From positions 1 through 20,257 of the IMG/VR virus record IMGVR_UViG_3300010885_041448: a DNA stretch of 20,257 bases; one strand, written 5' to 3'. Under the pieces are notes generated by a model. It was not told the origin of the DNA. It worked only from the letters and a program-made list of their open reading frames with translations, and ran no database searches. Position numbers and translations under genes: made by a program. Positions within the stretch are counted from its first letter, which is position 1; every line of letters starts with the position of its first letter. Source of the DNA: a virus. Shown here piece by piece: positions 6,117-13,652 of this stretch.

Positions 6117-6701
6117 ATGATAATAGCATTAACTGGTCATACATCGGGCATAGGGTCTGCATTACACAAGCATCTGTGCTGCTGCCATGACGTGCGCGGA
6201 TTTAGTCGCACTGACATCCAGCCCAATGGATTCAAACGCAGCACTGGCTATGATATTGACACGCCAGATGGCAGATCAAAGATTGTTAATGATGCCAATG
6301 ATGCTGATGTGTTCATCAATAATGCCAGTGGACGTGGCGGGCAGGCTCAGCTCTTGATGCAGATGTGGGATGCTTGGTCAGGAACACCTACACCAAAGAT
6401 GATCATAAACATAGGCAGTAGAGCTGCAGTCAAACCTTCGGTTGTTCCAACCAATTATGACATGAATAAGCAGCTGCTGAGAGATCTGTCGTTGAGCCTG
6501 GCAGATAAGCAGAGCTATATCAGGGTCACGCATCTGATGTTTGGATATGCTGATACAGCCTCAGTGCGACACATACAGCGGCCAAAATTGATGATAGATG
6601 AGATAATCAAATTGGTAGACTGGGTGTTGACCATGCCTGAATCATTGCAAATGAGAGAACTGCATCTTGATCTCAAGATGTACTCACTATCTACTGATTG
6701 A
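6117..6701 (+). CDS. Short-chain dehydrogenase/reductase 2 (tandem paralogue)
   Basis: 194 residues starting MIIALTGHTSGIGSALHKHL. It keeps TGHTSGIG, VFINNASG, MIINIGSRAAV and YDMNK in the same order as the preceding SDR, so the two come from a tandem duplication or paired acquisition. The proteins have clearly diverged: the second has a longer loop after GFSRTD and a different C-terminal half. The gene looks richer in A/T-ending codons than its neighbours. Substrate unknown. It ends one base before the stop of the converging leftward gene. Confidence 0.88.
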   Translation: MIIALTGHTSGIGSALHKHLCCCHDVRGFSRTDIQPNGFKRSTGYDIDTPDGRSKIVNDANDADVFINNASGRGGQAQLLMQMWDAWSGTPTPKMIINIGSRAAVKPSVVPTNYDMNKQLLRDLSLSLADKQSYIRVTHLMFGYADTASVRHIQRPKLMIDEIIKLVDWVLTMPESLQMRELHLDLKMYSLSTD

Positions 6702-6702
6702 T

Positions 6703-7524
6703 TCAGCGCAGTCGCAGAGGTTCTGCCTTGCTACTGGCTAGCTGATCGCTACTGGCATCTGGCCAAGCATAGATGTAACCACCGGCGAAATCTCTGACTA
6801 CCAAGAACTTCATGCCAGGAACCTTGTACACCAATGTCTGTGCGTTGTAGCCAGGGATGGTGTCCCCAAAGTCCATGTCAGCGGAATCAACCTTTTGCGC
6901 ATTGGTCTTGAGCCACTGTGCCACACCGCTGACTTCTCGGTCGCTGTTGGGACCCTGACCGCCCAGATTGGCCACCAGGCTGATCTCTTCGATTGGAGTG
7001 TCAGTGAACGCACCCATGGTAGCACGGCCCATGGCGCGTATGGGACGCTGCATGTAGCCCGGCAGGTTCTTGATCTGGTGCCATTCTGGATTGATGGCAT
7101 TGGGATCGCTGGCTGCTATGGCTTTGTTGATCAGCGCAGGCACTGCTGATGGCGGTGGTGGCTCAGGAACTTCTTCTGCATGGTCCACATCGCCTGGCAT
7201 CTCTGGTTCACTGTCAATGGCATCTGCGGGCACGTTTATGCGGCTCATCATGTCGCGCATGGCATCAGTTGGGTTTATGCGGCCCACTGCACGAGCAGTG
7301 CTGGCTGCTGATGCCTTGTTAAGCGTGGGAGCTTCGGGCGCTGCTTTGAAATCTTCCTTGCCCTTGGGTGGTTCTACAGTGGCCACAGGCTTGTCTTCTG
7401 GCTCGTCTAGGAACGTGCCCCAGTCAATCTCGTCGGCTTCAGGTTCTTTGTATTGAGTTTGAGAAGTCTGGGGTTGATCAGCCTTCTTCTTCTTGGGCTC
7501 ATCAGCCTCTATGATTTCGTTCAT
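6703..7524 (-). CDS. Unknown late protein with disordered N-terminal half
   Basis: Starts MNEIIEADEPKKKK (273 residues) from ATG 7524; ATG 7530 would add two residues. No Shine-Dalgarno is visible. The first 130 residues are Lys, Glu, Pro and Ala rich (ADQPQTSQTQYKEPEADE, EVPEPPPPSAVPAL) and probably unstructured. The C-terminal part (NPEWHQIKNLPGYMQRPIRAMGR ... MKFLVVRDFAGGYIYAWPDA) looks folded. A T4-type late octamer TATAAATA lies just upstream, which suggests a virion or morphogenesis role. NEIIE-A fits the I-x-E cleavage pattern of T4 prohead protease, so it may be an internal or processed protein; this is inference. Not recognised as a known family. Confidence 0.75.
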   Translation of the reverse strand: MNEIIEADEPKKKKADQPQTSQTQYKEPEADEIDWGTFLDEPEDKPVATVEPPKGKEDFKAAPEAPTLNKASAASTARAVGRINPTDAMRDMMSRINVPADAIDSEPEMPGDVDHAEEVPEPPPPSAVPALINKAIAASDPNAINPEWHQIKNLPGYMQRPIRAMGRATMGAFTDTPIEEISLVANLGGQGPNSDREVSGVAQWLKTNAQKVDSADMDFGDTIPGYNAQTLVYKVPGMKFLVVRDFAGGYIYAWPDASSDQLASSKAEPLRLR

Positions 7525-7554
7525 CAGCATCAGTTATTTATAATGCTGATGAAC
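7519..7554 (-). promoter_or_regulatory. Perfect 12-bp hairpin with late promoter in its loop
   Basis: GTTCATCAGCAT (7519-7530) and ATGCTGATGAAC (7543-7554) are perfect inverted copies with a 12-base loop at 7531-7542. On the minus strand the downstream arm contains both possible start codons of the leftward gene, and the loop contains TATAAATA. RNA made by read-through from mazG would fold and hide the start; RNA started at the late promoter would lack the upstream arm. Confidence 0.75.
7535..7542 (-). promoter_or_regulatory. T4-type late promoter octamer TATAAATA
   Basis: Exact match to the T4 late -10 octamer on the minus strand, in the loop of the 12-bp hairpin. With T4 spacing the RNA would start near 7529, so the message would be nearly leaderless and would favour ATG 7524 over 7530. 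Confidence 0.6.
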
Positions 7555-7561
7555 TGTGTTG

Positions 7562-7954
7562 TCAGAGATCCATCGCGCCTTTGATGTCTGGCGGAGTCCA
7601 ACCTGCTGGCTTCAAGACTTTCCCGTCTTCTCTGCGTATGACCTTGCCGTCTACCAGCTTGGCCATGTTTGATCTGTGAACTTCAGCAAACACTCGGTCC
7701 AAGGGTATACCATAGGATACTGCAGTGCCACAGGCGATGTAGATGATGTCAGCTAGCGCATCTGCTACTTCGATGAGATCATTATCACCTTCTGCCTTGA
7801 GATACTCTTCAAACTCCTCACGCAACAGTTTGACTCGCAGCCCACGCTGCGGCAGATCTGGAAACTCCGGATACTCTCCACGAGGCAGTCCAAATGCTTC
7901 GTGGAAAGCATCTACTGCATCGTATGGATGCAGCAGGATATCTGTGTCGTCCAT
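7562..7954 (-). CDS. mazG: MazG-like NTP pyrophosphohydrolase
   Basis: 130 residues; starts MDDTDILLHPYDAVDAFHEA. The core is an all-alpha MazG-like NTP pyrophosphohydrolase: LLREEFEEYLKA carries the ExxE metal ligands, followed by EVADALADIIYIACGTA with the ExxD pattern and then VHRSNMAK, as in short single-domain MazG-like and dUTPase-related proteins. Expected reaction: hydrolysis of a nucleoside triphosphate to NMP and pyrophosphate. Its start overlaps the stop of the sliding clamp gene (TGATG), so it is translated with the clamp and likely serves nucleotide pool cleaning during phage replication. Phage MazG proteins are common in marine T4-like phages. Confidence 0.85.
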   Translation of the reverse strand: MDDTDILLHPYDAVDAFHEAFGLPRGEYPEFPDLPQRGLRVKLLREEFEEYLKAEGDNDLIEVADALADIIYIACGTAVSYGIPLDRVFAEVHRSNMAKLVDGKVIRREDGKVLKPAGWTPPDIKGAMDL

Positions 7955-8691
7955 CAGCGCACCTTGGCAGGGAAGATGTAGCGATAGCTGCCCACACCAG
8001 TGTTCAGAGTGATCTGGATCACGCCCTTGGTGCTGAAGCTCATCTCACAGTCAGCAGTCTCGCTGAGCTTGAGCACAGTCATGATCTGTGCGATCTTCCA
8101 CTTGTGGCTGGCTTCAAACGTTTCTGTGAGATCTGTGGCAAACACCACACCGCCGCGCTGTGATGCTGCATCTTCTTCACCGATGAAGAACTTGAGCACA
8201 CCGTCTTGGATCTTGGGGATGAAGTACTGCTCGTACGCACCCAGACCTGCGCTTGCCCAGCCAAACTGCTGTATATTGCTCTTGCTGGGCTTGATGGTCA
8301 CGTCCCAGGCGGGTTCCATGAACTTGGGCTGATCTGGGATCAGCTGTTTGGCCATGAAGCGATAGTTGATGTAGCTCTTGCTCTTGTTGGTATAGCCCAG
8401 TTCTGTGGGAACCTTCTCACCGTTCTTGGTCTCGTACTTGACCTCCACGGTGCTTTCCTTGCTGTTGAACTCGCTGTCGCTGGCGATGTGACCCAGCAGG
8501 CTGAGGTTGCTGAGACCAAACTCACCATCCATGTCTGCCACAGGAGCAGTGAAGCTGCCCTTGAGCACCACTTCCTTTTCCTTCTCAAGTGCTTCTACCT
8601 TGATTGCCTTGGCATCAGCGGTAATCTTGATCTTGTCAAAGAATCCTGTTGATACCACGTACTTGGTTAGATCCTGGATGTAGTCCTTCAT
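7954..8691 (-). CDS. gp45: Sliding clamp, T4 gp45-like
   Basis: 245 residues starting MKDYIQDLTKYVVSTGFF; T4 gp45 is 228. The pattern of two tandem beta-alpha-beta modules is visible: KIKITADAKAIKVEALEKEKEVVLKG, then LSNLSLLGHIAS, and the second with AHKWKIAQIMTVLKLSETADCEMSFSTKGVIQITLNTGVGSYRYIFPAKV, ending in the basic-hydrophobic strand typical of gp45. The trimeric ring would tether the family B polymerase encoded upstream and, in T4, also activates late transcription. AGGAGG at 8700-8705 precedes the start by 8 bases, and its ATG overlaps the TAA of the 100-aa gene. The call rests on length, fold pattern and context; identity to gp45 is not high. Confidence 0.75.
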   Translation of the reverse strand: MKDYIQDLTKYVVSTGFFDKIKITADAKAIKVEALEKEKEVVLKGSFTAPVADMDGEFGLSNLSLLGHIASDSEFNSKESTVEVKYETKNGEKVPTELGYTNKSKSYINYRFMAKQLIPDQPKFMEPAWDVTIKPSKSNIQQFGWASAGLGAYEQYFIPKIQDGVLKFFIGEEDAASQRGGVVFATDLTETFEASHKWKIAQIMTVLKLSETADCEMSFSTKGVIQITLNTGVGSYRYIFPAKVR

Positions 8692-8993
8692 TACCTGTAG
8701 CCTCCTGTTCGATTGCCTATCTGTGATTGTTGATCTTCTTCTTGCTTGAGCTTGACGTTAAGCTTCATACGGTCTTCGCTCCAGCCACACAGCTCCTGCA
8801 TGATGAAACGCTTGCTCAACCAGCTGGGTGCCATGCCTATGGCTTCCATGAGAGTCCTGAGCTCGTCTGGTGTGTAGCGCGGGCCGTTCGCACCCGTGGT
8901 CGGATGCTGTGTTTGCACTATCGCGCTGTGGCTAGTGAACCTGCCCTGCGTATCCGTACTCATCTTGTCAGTTGTGGTTTTCTTGGTTGCCAT
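8691..8993 (-). CDS. Unknown 100-aa protein upstream of the clamp
   Basis: Starts MATKKTTTDKMSTDTQGRF with GAGG a few bases before ATG 8993. The N-terminal 45 residues are Thr/Ser rich and probably disordered. The C-terminal half (YTPDELRTLMEAIGMAPSW, SKRFIMQELCGWSEDRMKL) is helical, with a charged tail ending IGNRTGGYR. The SKRFIMQ ... WSEDRM part faintly recalls the C-terminal helix region of T4-like portal proteins, but this is not enough to call. TAA overlaps the clamp ATG. It has its own promoter-like sequence upstream, so it may be the first gene of a clamp-mazG unit. Confidence 0.7.
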   Translation of the reverse strand: MATKKTTTDKMSTDTQGRFTSHSAIVQTQHPTTGANGPRYTPDELRTLMEAIGMAPSWLSKRFIMQELCGWSEDRMKLNVKLKQEEDQQSQIGNRTGGYR

Positions 8994-9010
8994 GTGATTT
9001 CCTCTGTGAT

Positions 9011-9040
9011 ATTATACTCTTGACCTCGGGTTAGAGTCAA
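9011..9040 (-). promoter_or_regulatory. Sigma70-type promoter for the clamp unit
   Basis: On the minus strand: TTGACT (9040-9035), 18-base spacer, perfect TATAAT (9016-9011), 17 bases before the 100-aa start. It overlaps the end of the sulfotransferase-like gene. An imperfect inverted repeat (TTGAC / GTCAA) spans the spacer. It differs from the five rightward early promoters in lacking the TGTGCTA block. Confidence 0.6.
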
Positions 9041-9851
9041 GCCTGCTCCATTGCAACGATAGGTATTGGTCCATGAATGCAGCGACTGCTGGCATAGCGG
9101 TATCAATGCCCAGTCTCTCACAGGTTTGCTTCCATTCACTAGCCCAGTTATGCACATCCCAGATAGCAGCGGCATCTATATGTACTGCAGATTCCCTGCT
9201 GTCTTGCAGTGAAAACTCAATATCATACTTTAGCTGATGCCGCAATGCTTGCTTCTTGTCCTGACGTGTACCAAACCGACCATTGGATTGCAGCAGCTGA
9301 AGATCCAACTGTGTAGGCCCTATCAACTGGTTGTCAAGGTCAAGGTCTAGCAGCGTCTTGTGGTATTTGATCAATGCCTTGGGCCAGAGGCCGAGACTGC
9401 TGCCCAACCATTTCTGATATTGATCACGAAACCACGCATAGCTGTCCCAGTGCATGGACACAAATGTAGCATTAGGCCAAATCTGCCTAAGGCGCTGTAT
9501 GGGAGGATGCTGTGCTAGGCATATCCATCGACCTTGTGCAGCCTGCATGACGTGGTCAACATCTATGCTTTCCCATAGCTCTCGTCGTAGATCATCTATG
9601 ACATCTTCAGTGATAGCCCTGTCCAGATACAACGAACTGATATCGTGCCAATCTATCCACGATCTACCATGCTGGTCTCGCAGTTCATGATAGTGGTCAT
9701 GAGAGGATCCGTCAGGCATCACTCCCAGCGTGTCTTTATCATAATGATAAACGTCCTGGCTGAACGACAGCATGCGATGCAGTGCACTGCCTCGTTGACC
9801 TGCACGATAGCTGATTATCAGTATGCGATCGCTGAGGAAGAACTGCTCCAT
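9012..9851 (-). CDS. Sulfotransferase-like protein (tentative)
   Basis: 279 residues starting MEQFFLSDRILIISYRAG from ATG 9851, one base after the polymerase stop (TGACATG), so translation is coupled. The longer frame to 9920 would lie inside the polymerase gene. ILIISYRAGQRGSALHRML resembles the N-terminal PAPS-binding strand-loop-helix of sulfotransferases (hhhxSxxRSGSTLL). FVSMHWDSYAWFRDQYQKW and the C-terminal HIDAAAIWDVHNWASEWKQTCERLGI resemble the later helices (I-D...D-x-x-x-x-x-x-x-x-C-x-x-L-G-I) of that fold. Sequence match is weak, so a different transferase is possible. If correct, it would add sulfate to a glycan or a small molecule, fitting other glycan genes in the window. Confidence 0.65.
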   Translation of the reverse strand: MEQFFLSDRILIISYRAGQRGSALHRMLSFSQDVYHYDKDTLGVMPDGSSHDHYHELRDQHGRSWIDWHDISSLYLDRAITEDVIDDLRRELWESIDVDHVMQAAQGRWICLAQHPPIQRLRQIWPNATFVSMHWDSYAWFRDQYQKWLGSSLGLWPKALIKYHKTLLDLDLDNQLIGPTQLDLQLLQSNGRFGTRQDKKQALRHQLKYDIEFSLQDSRESAVHIDAAAIWDVHNWASEWKQTCERLGIDTAMPAVAAFMDQYLSLQWSRLDSNPRSRV

Positions 9852-9852
9852 G

Positions 9853-12612
9853 TCAGAAGCTGAACAGATCTTCAAAGCTGCTGTTGATCTTGTGCTCATT
9901 GATGTTCCACTTGAGCACACCCAGCAAGTTGTCCAGCTTCTTGTCTATGAGCGCAGCTTCCATGGCATCATGATCGAATGGCAGTTCCTTGAACCATGTT
10001 GGCAGCTTGAGCTCGTCTGTGGGATAGGCCACTGATGTCATGCCACTGGGATTGGGCAGCAGCTTGCACACGATCACCTTCTGTCCATCCTGGATGGGCA
10101 TGCTGTAGTTGTCGTTGTAGATGCGCTTGAGCTTGTTGTAGTTCAGCGACGCTAGCACATGTCCTGGTATCATTATCTTCTTGCCATTGCTGCGTCCTAT
10201 GGTAGCACGCTCCATCTGCTCTTGGTTCTTGGCATGGTTGGTGATGTTGTTGGCACGCTTGGGGCTACCCTTCTCCCAGCCTGGCCAGCTGCGGAACTCG
10301 CGCCTGAATGCGCTGATGCGTTCCAAGCTCTCTTCGCGCCCGCTGCCTGTGAGCACACCAACCAGCACGTCCTGCAGGAAGTCCTGCACAGTCTTGGGCG
10401 TGTCCGATCGCTTGAGATCCAAGCCCATGGCCTTGATCTCACCGGGCTTGCCATTGGTATCTCGGCGCTTGCCTTCCTTGTCATAGATGAGGATAGCATA
10501 CCGTTTCTTTGTTATGAATAAACCCTTTGTGCCGCATAGTTCACGTGCTGCCTTGATGATCTTGCCGTTTTCTTCTGGAGCATGGAACGCGGCATACATG
10601 AAGTCTGGGAAGCTGGCATTGGTCATGTCAGCGATGCCGTCATAGAGCTTGATCACATTCTCCTTGGTCCATTCATAGTCTGCATACTCTGCCTTGTCCT
10701 TCATCACGGGATATGCACTAAACACACCCGAATCGGTGTCACCATAGATTATGCTTTCGCCGACATGGTTGTATGATCCGGTTATGATCTCGTTGATCTT
10801 GCTCTGCATGTGCTTGACGATGCAGCGACCGCTCAGCGTGGTGCTCTGTGCCACTCGCGGATCATACCAGCGCGATCCAGGGTTGCCAACTGCACCATAG
10901 AGTGAGTTTAGCAAGATTTTGGCTATTAACTGACGTTGATCATAGAACACTGCCTGCCGCTTGGCTTCGGTCTTCTCATCAGGATCAGTGGCTTCATCTG
11001 CTAGCTTGGCCCACTTGCGATACTCTGCCTGCAGCTCCTTGCGTTCAGCAAACCATCTGGTGAGCACGCCTGGTATCAGTCCCTGCTTGCCATAATCAAA
11101 GATGGTGCCGTTGGCACTCAGTGTGAGCTGCTTGCCGCTGTTCCATACCAGATCGTACACTTCCTTGGCAGTGACCACCACTTCGTTACCATCTTCAAAC
11201 TGTATGGTCACCGGCGTGTTGTTCTGTTCCATCACTGCCTGATATTCCAGCGTGCCAAACACGCTGTTCCATGCGTCAGCAAAGCTTTTCTTCTGTGCTA
11301 TCTGTGCTTTCACGAACTGATCTGTGGCTTCTGGCTTGATCTGTCCCACGATGGTCTCTGTGCTCATGTTCAGCGCACGGATCACTGATGGATACAGTGA
11401 ATTGATGTCCACACCGCCGATCCAGTCGTGCATGCCTGGCTTGGGATCTGCCACATAAGCACCCACCACTGAGCCACCCATCTCTGCTTCTTCGTCCCAG
11501 CGTGCCTGCTTTTCTTCTTCGGTCTCACGTATCCTTGCTGGTACCATGAGATCCATGTCATGCGCTGCGTTCACGATGGCTTGGTCAATCAGCGTCACAG
11601 CACCCATGGTTGTCTGCAGCAGCACGCAGTTGGTGTGTGCGATGTTGTTGGCCAGCTCGATGAAACGGAGCTTGGCGTCGATCTTGACCAGCAGCTGCAC
11701 GTCCTGCCTGCTGTACTCAATGAACTTCTTGAAGTCATTGTTGTATAGCTGATCCAGCGTGCCTTCATATGGCACCTTGCGATCTCCCACCTCATACTCG
11801 CCGATGGCATCCAGGCGATATGAATGCATCTCATGATAGGTATGTTTGCGATACAGCTGCAGATAATCTAGATGGCAGCGACCAACCAGGTCATAGGTCA
11901 CTGTCTCGCGGCCATAGCTCTCATATTCTCTCTTCTTGGGATACTTGTTCCATAAGCACAGTCGTGCTGTCTCGGATTTGCCAAGGACCTGCACGATGCG
12001 ATTGTAGATGTAGGGAATATCATAGCTCTCTGAATTCCAACCCGTGAGGATGTCACAGTCTTCGATCAGCGTGAGGAATATGTCCAGCAGTTCTTTCTCG
12101 TTGGCACACAGCATGGTGTCTGAGAATTCTGCACAGATGTCTTCAGCCACCTGCTGGCTCATCTTGCGTGGTTTCAGCACCAGCGTGATGTTGCGCTCCA
12201 TCCAGTTGAGATAGAGGCTGATGGCAGTGATCTGGCTGAAAGCATCCTCAGGCGTGCTGAATCCACGCAGGGGATCGAAGTCAGTCTCAATGTCGAAGAA
12301 GCCCACGCGCAGCTGCGGTGCTGGTGCATCGCGATAGTTGTCATAGAGACAGCGGAAGATGGGATTGATGTCGCTCTCGTGCAGCTTGCCCTTGGGCAGC
12401 ACTCCCAGCTCGCGCTTGAATTCCTTGTCCTTGTTGGTCTGGAACTTATCCAGCTTGGTGCCAAAGATGCTGGTGTACTTGCCTCGCTCTGAGGGCCAAT
12501 ACACCACGTATCTGGTTGGATGTTCTGTGAGCACTCGCCTGCCATCTGGCAAGCGTTCTGCTACATAGATTGTGTTCTTCTCACGGTCGATTATCGCATC
12601 GACGTAACTCAT
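9853..12612 (-). CDS. gp43: Replicative DNA polymerase, family B, T4 gp43-like
   Basis: 919 residues (T4 gp43 is 898), 3'-5' exonuclease then polymerase. Exo I FFDIET (D107, E109), Exo II GWNSESYDIP (N193, D198), Exo III YSRQD (Y300, D304). Polymerase motif A DINSLYPS (D402), motif B KILLNSLYG (565-573), motif C YGDTDS (D625, D627) and the KKRY motif TKKRYAI. The C-terminal end SSFEDLFSF resembles the clamp-binding peptide of gp43-type polymerases (LFDMF in RB69), consistent with the gp45-like clamp nearby. ATG 12612 follows AAGGAGG (12624-12618) at 5 bases. A 4-bp stem with 8-base loop abuts that site, as in the autogenous operator of T4 gp43. All catalytic residues seem intact. This is the main replicase. 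Confidence 0.96.
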   Translation of the reverse strand: MSYVDAIIDREKNTIYVAERLPDGRRVLTEHPTRYVVYWPSERGKYTSIFGTKLDKFQTNKDKEFKRELGVLPKGKLHESDINPIFRCLYDNYRDAPAPQLRVGFFDIETDFDPLRGFSTPEDAFSQITAISLYLNWMERNITLVLKPRKMSQQVAEDICAEFSDTMLCANEKELLDIFLTLIEDCDILTGWNSESYDIPYIYNRIVQVLGKSETARLCLWNKYPKKREYESYGRETVTYDLVGRCHLDYLQLYRKHTYHEMHSYRLDAIGEYEVGDRKVPYEGTLDQLYNNDFKKFIEYSRQDVQLLVKIDAKLRFIELANNIAHTNCVLLQTTMGAVTLIDQAIVNAAHDMDLMVPARIRETEEEKQARWDEEAEMGGSVVGAYVADPKPGMHDWIGGVDINSLYPSVIRALNMSTETIVGQIKPEATDQFVKAQIAQKKSFADAWNSVFGTLEYQAVMEQNNTPVTIQFEDGNEVVVTAKEVYDLVWNSGKQLTLSANGTIFDYGKQGLIPGVLTRWFAERKELQAEYRKWAKLADEATDPDEKTEAKRQAVFYDQRQLIAKILLNSLYGAVGNPGSRWYDPRVAQSTTLSGRCIVKHMQSKINEIITGSYNHVGESIIYGDTDSGVFSAYPVMKDKAEYADYEWTKENVIKLYDGIADMTNASFPDFMYAAFHAPEENGKIIKAARELCGTKGLFITKKRYAILIYDKEGKRRDTNGKPGEIKAMGLDLKRSDTPKTVQDFLQDVLVGVLTGSGREESLERISAFRREFRSWPGWEKGSPKRANNITNHAKNQEQMERATIGRSNGKKIMIPGHVLASLNYNKLKRIYNDNYSMPIQDGQKVIVCKLLPNPSGMTSVAYPTDELKLPTWFKELPFDHDAMEAALIDKKLDNLLGVLKWNINEHKINSSFEDLFSF

Positions 12613-12624
12613 GTATACCTCCTT

Positions 12625-12640
12625 GCCGCTTGTGGCCGGC
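12625..12640 (-). promoter_or_regulatory. Candidate gp43 translational operator hairpin
   Basis: On the minus strand GCCG, 8-base loop, CGGC, ending exactly where the AAGGAGG Shine-Dalgarno begins. T4 gp43 represses its own translation through a hairpin with an 8-base loop next to its ribosome binding site. The geometry matches; the loop sequence (GCCACAAG) does not copy T4. Confidence 0.4.
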
Positions 12641-12655
12641 GAACCTTGCTGTGTG

Positions 12656-12672
12656 CTGACTTGCCCAGTCAG
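12656..12672 (-). other. Stem-loop at the end of galE
   Basis: CTGACT / AGTCAG with a 5-base loop overlapping the galE stop codon. There is no T-run after it on the minus strand, so it is not a standard terminator; it may protect or separate the galE and polymerase parts of the message. Confidence 0.35.
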
Positions 12673-13652
12673 ACCAGGGTCTTGTATGTGTCACTATTAT
12701 ACCAAGCAGCGGCATCAGACACAATGTCTCTGAGATTTTTTATTGGCTGCCAGCGTAGGTCTCGTTGTATTAAGTCTGTGTTGGCCAGGGTGAACGCAGG
12801 GTCGCCTGGGCGCCGAGGACTGATCTCATAGTCCACAGGCTTACCAGTCATGATCTCCACTGTCTTCAACACTTCCAGCACTGAGTAACCCTGACCGCTG
12901 CCTATGTTGTAGGCCCAAAATCCAGGATTGCTCAGCAGCCATGCCATGCCCATGACATGTGCACGAGCTATGTCGCTCACATGCACATAGTCCCTGACAC
13001 AGGTGCCGTCGGCAGTGACGTAGTCACCACCATACACATGGAATTTCTCACCTCTGAGTTGGCTTTCCATGATGCGTGCTATGATGTGCGTGGCACCAGG
13101 TTCCTGCCCAAGATTGGCCTTGGGATCAGCACCCACTGCGTTGAAGTAGCGGAAGGCCACTGCGTTGAGACCGTAGGCCGTGCAGTAATCTCTGAGAATC
13201 ATCTCACCAACCAGCTTGGTACGACCATAGGGATTGACAGGATTGAGAATGCTGTTCTCACGAGCAGCATCCTGCCCGTCACTGTACACAGAACTGCTGC
13301 TGCTGAAGATCACGTTGTTGATCTTGTGCTTGCGCATGTGATCCAGCAGCGTGAGCATGCCTGCCACGTTGGTACCATAATAGCGTGCAGGATCTGTCAC
13401 GCTGGGCCCAACCAAACTGGCAGCTGCACAGTGTATCACTGCCTTGGGTCTCACGCTGGATATGGCATGCAGAGCTTCGCCGCTGTCATAGCTGTTGTGT
13501 ATGACATCGTCAGCCCATTGATGTGTGTGCGTGAGTGCTCGAGCACGATTGTCAATCAGCAACACCTTGGTCTTGGTGGTGCGCTTGATCTCAGCAGCTA
13601 TGTGGCTGCCCACATAGCCGCATCCACCAGTTATGGCGATCCAATTGGCCAT
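12669..13652 (-). CDS. galE: UDP-glucose 4-epimerase (GalE-like)
   Basis: 327 residues, an extended SDR. N-terminal ITGGCGYVGSH is the NAD-binding GxxGxxG; SSSSVYSDG holds the catalytic serine; YGRTKLVGE is the YxxxK pair; RYFNAVGAD and TCVRDYVHVSDIARAH are signature blocks of GalE. Expected reaction: UDP-glucose to UDP-galactose (or the GlcNAc/GalNAc forms). Full length for the family (about 330-340). It shares the A of its start codon with the dsbA stop (TGATG), so it belongs to the same leftward unit. It would feed nucleotide sugars to phage or host glycan synthesis. Confidence 0.92.
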   Translation of the reverse strand: MANWIAITGGCGYVGSHIAAEIKRTTKTKVLLIDNRARALTHTHQWADDVIHNSYDSGEALHAISSVRPKAVIHCAAASLVGPSVTDPARYYGTNVAGMLTLLDHMRKHKINNVIFSSSSSVYSDGQDAARENSILNPVNPYGRTKLVGEMILRDYCTAYGLNAVAFRYFNAVGADPKANLGQEPGATHIIARIMESQLRGEKFHVYGGDYVTADGTCVRDYVHVSDIARAHVMGMAWLLSNPGFWAYNIGSGQGYSVLEVLKTVEIMTGKPVDYEISPRRPGDPAFTLANTDLIQRDLRWQPIKNLRDIVSDAAAWYNSDTYKTLV

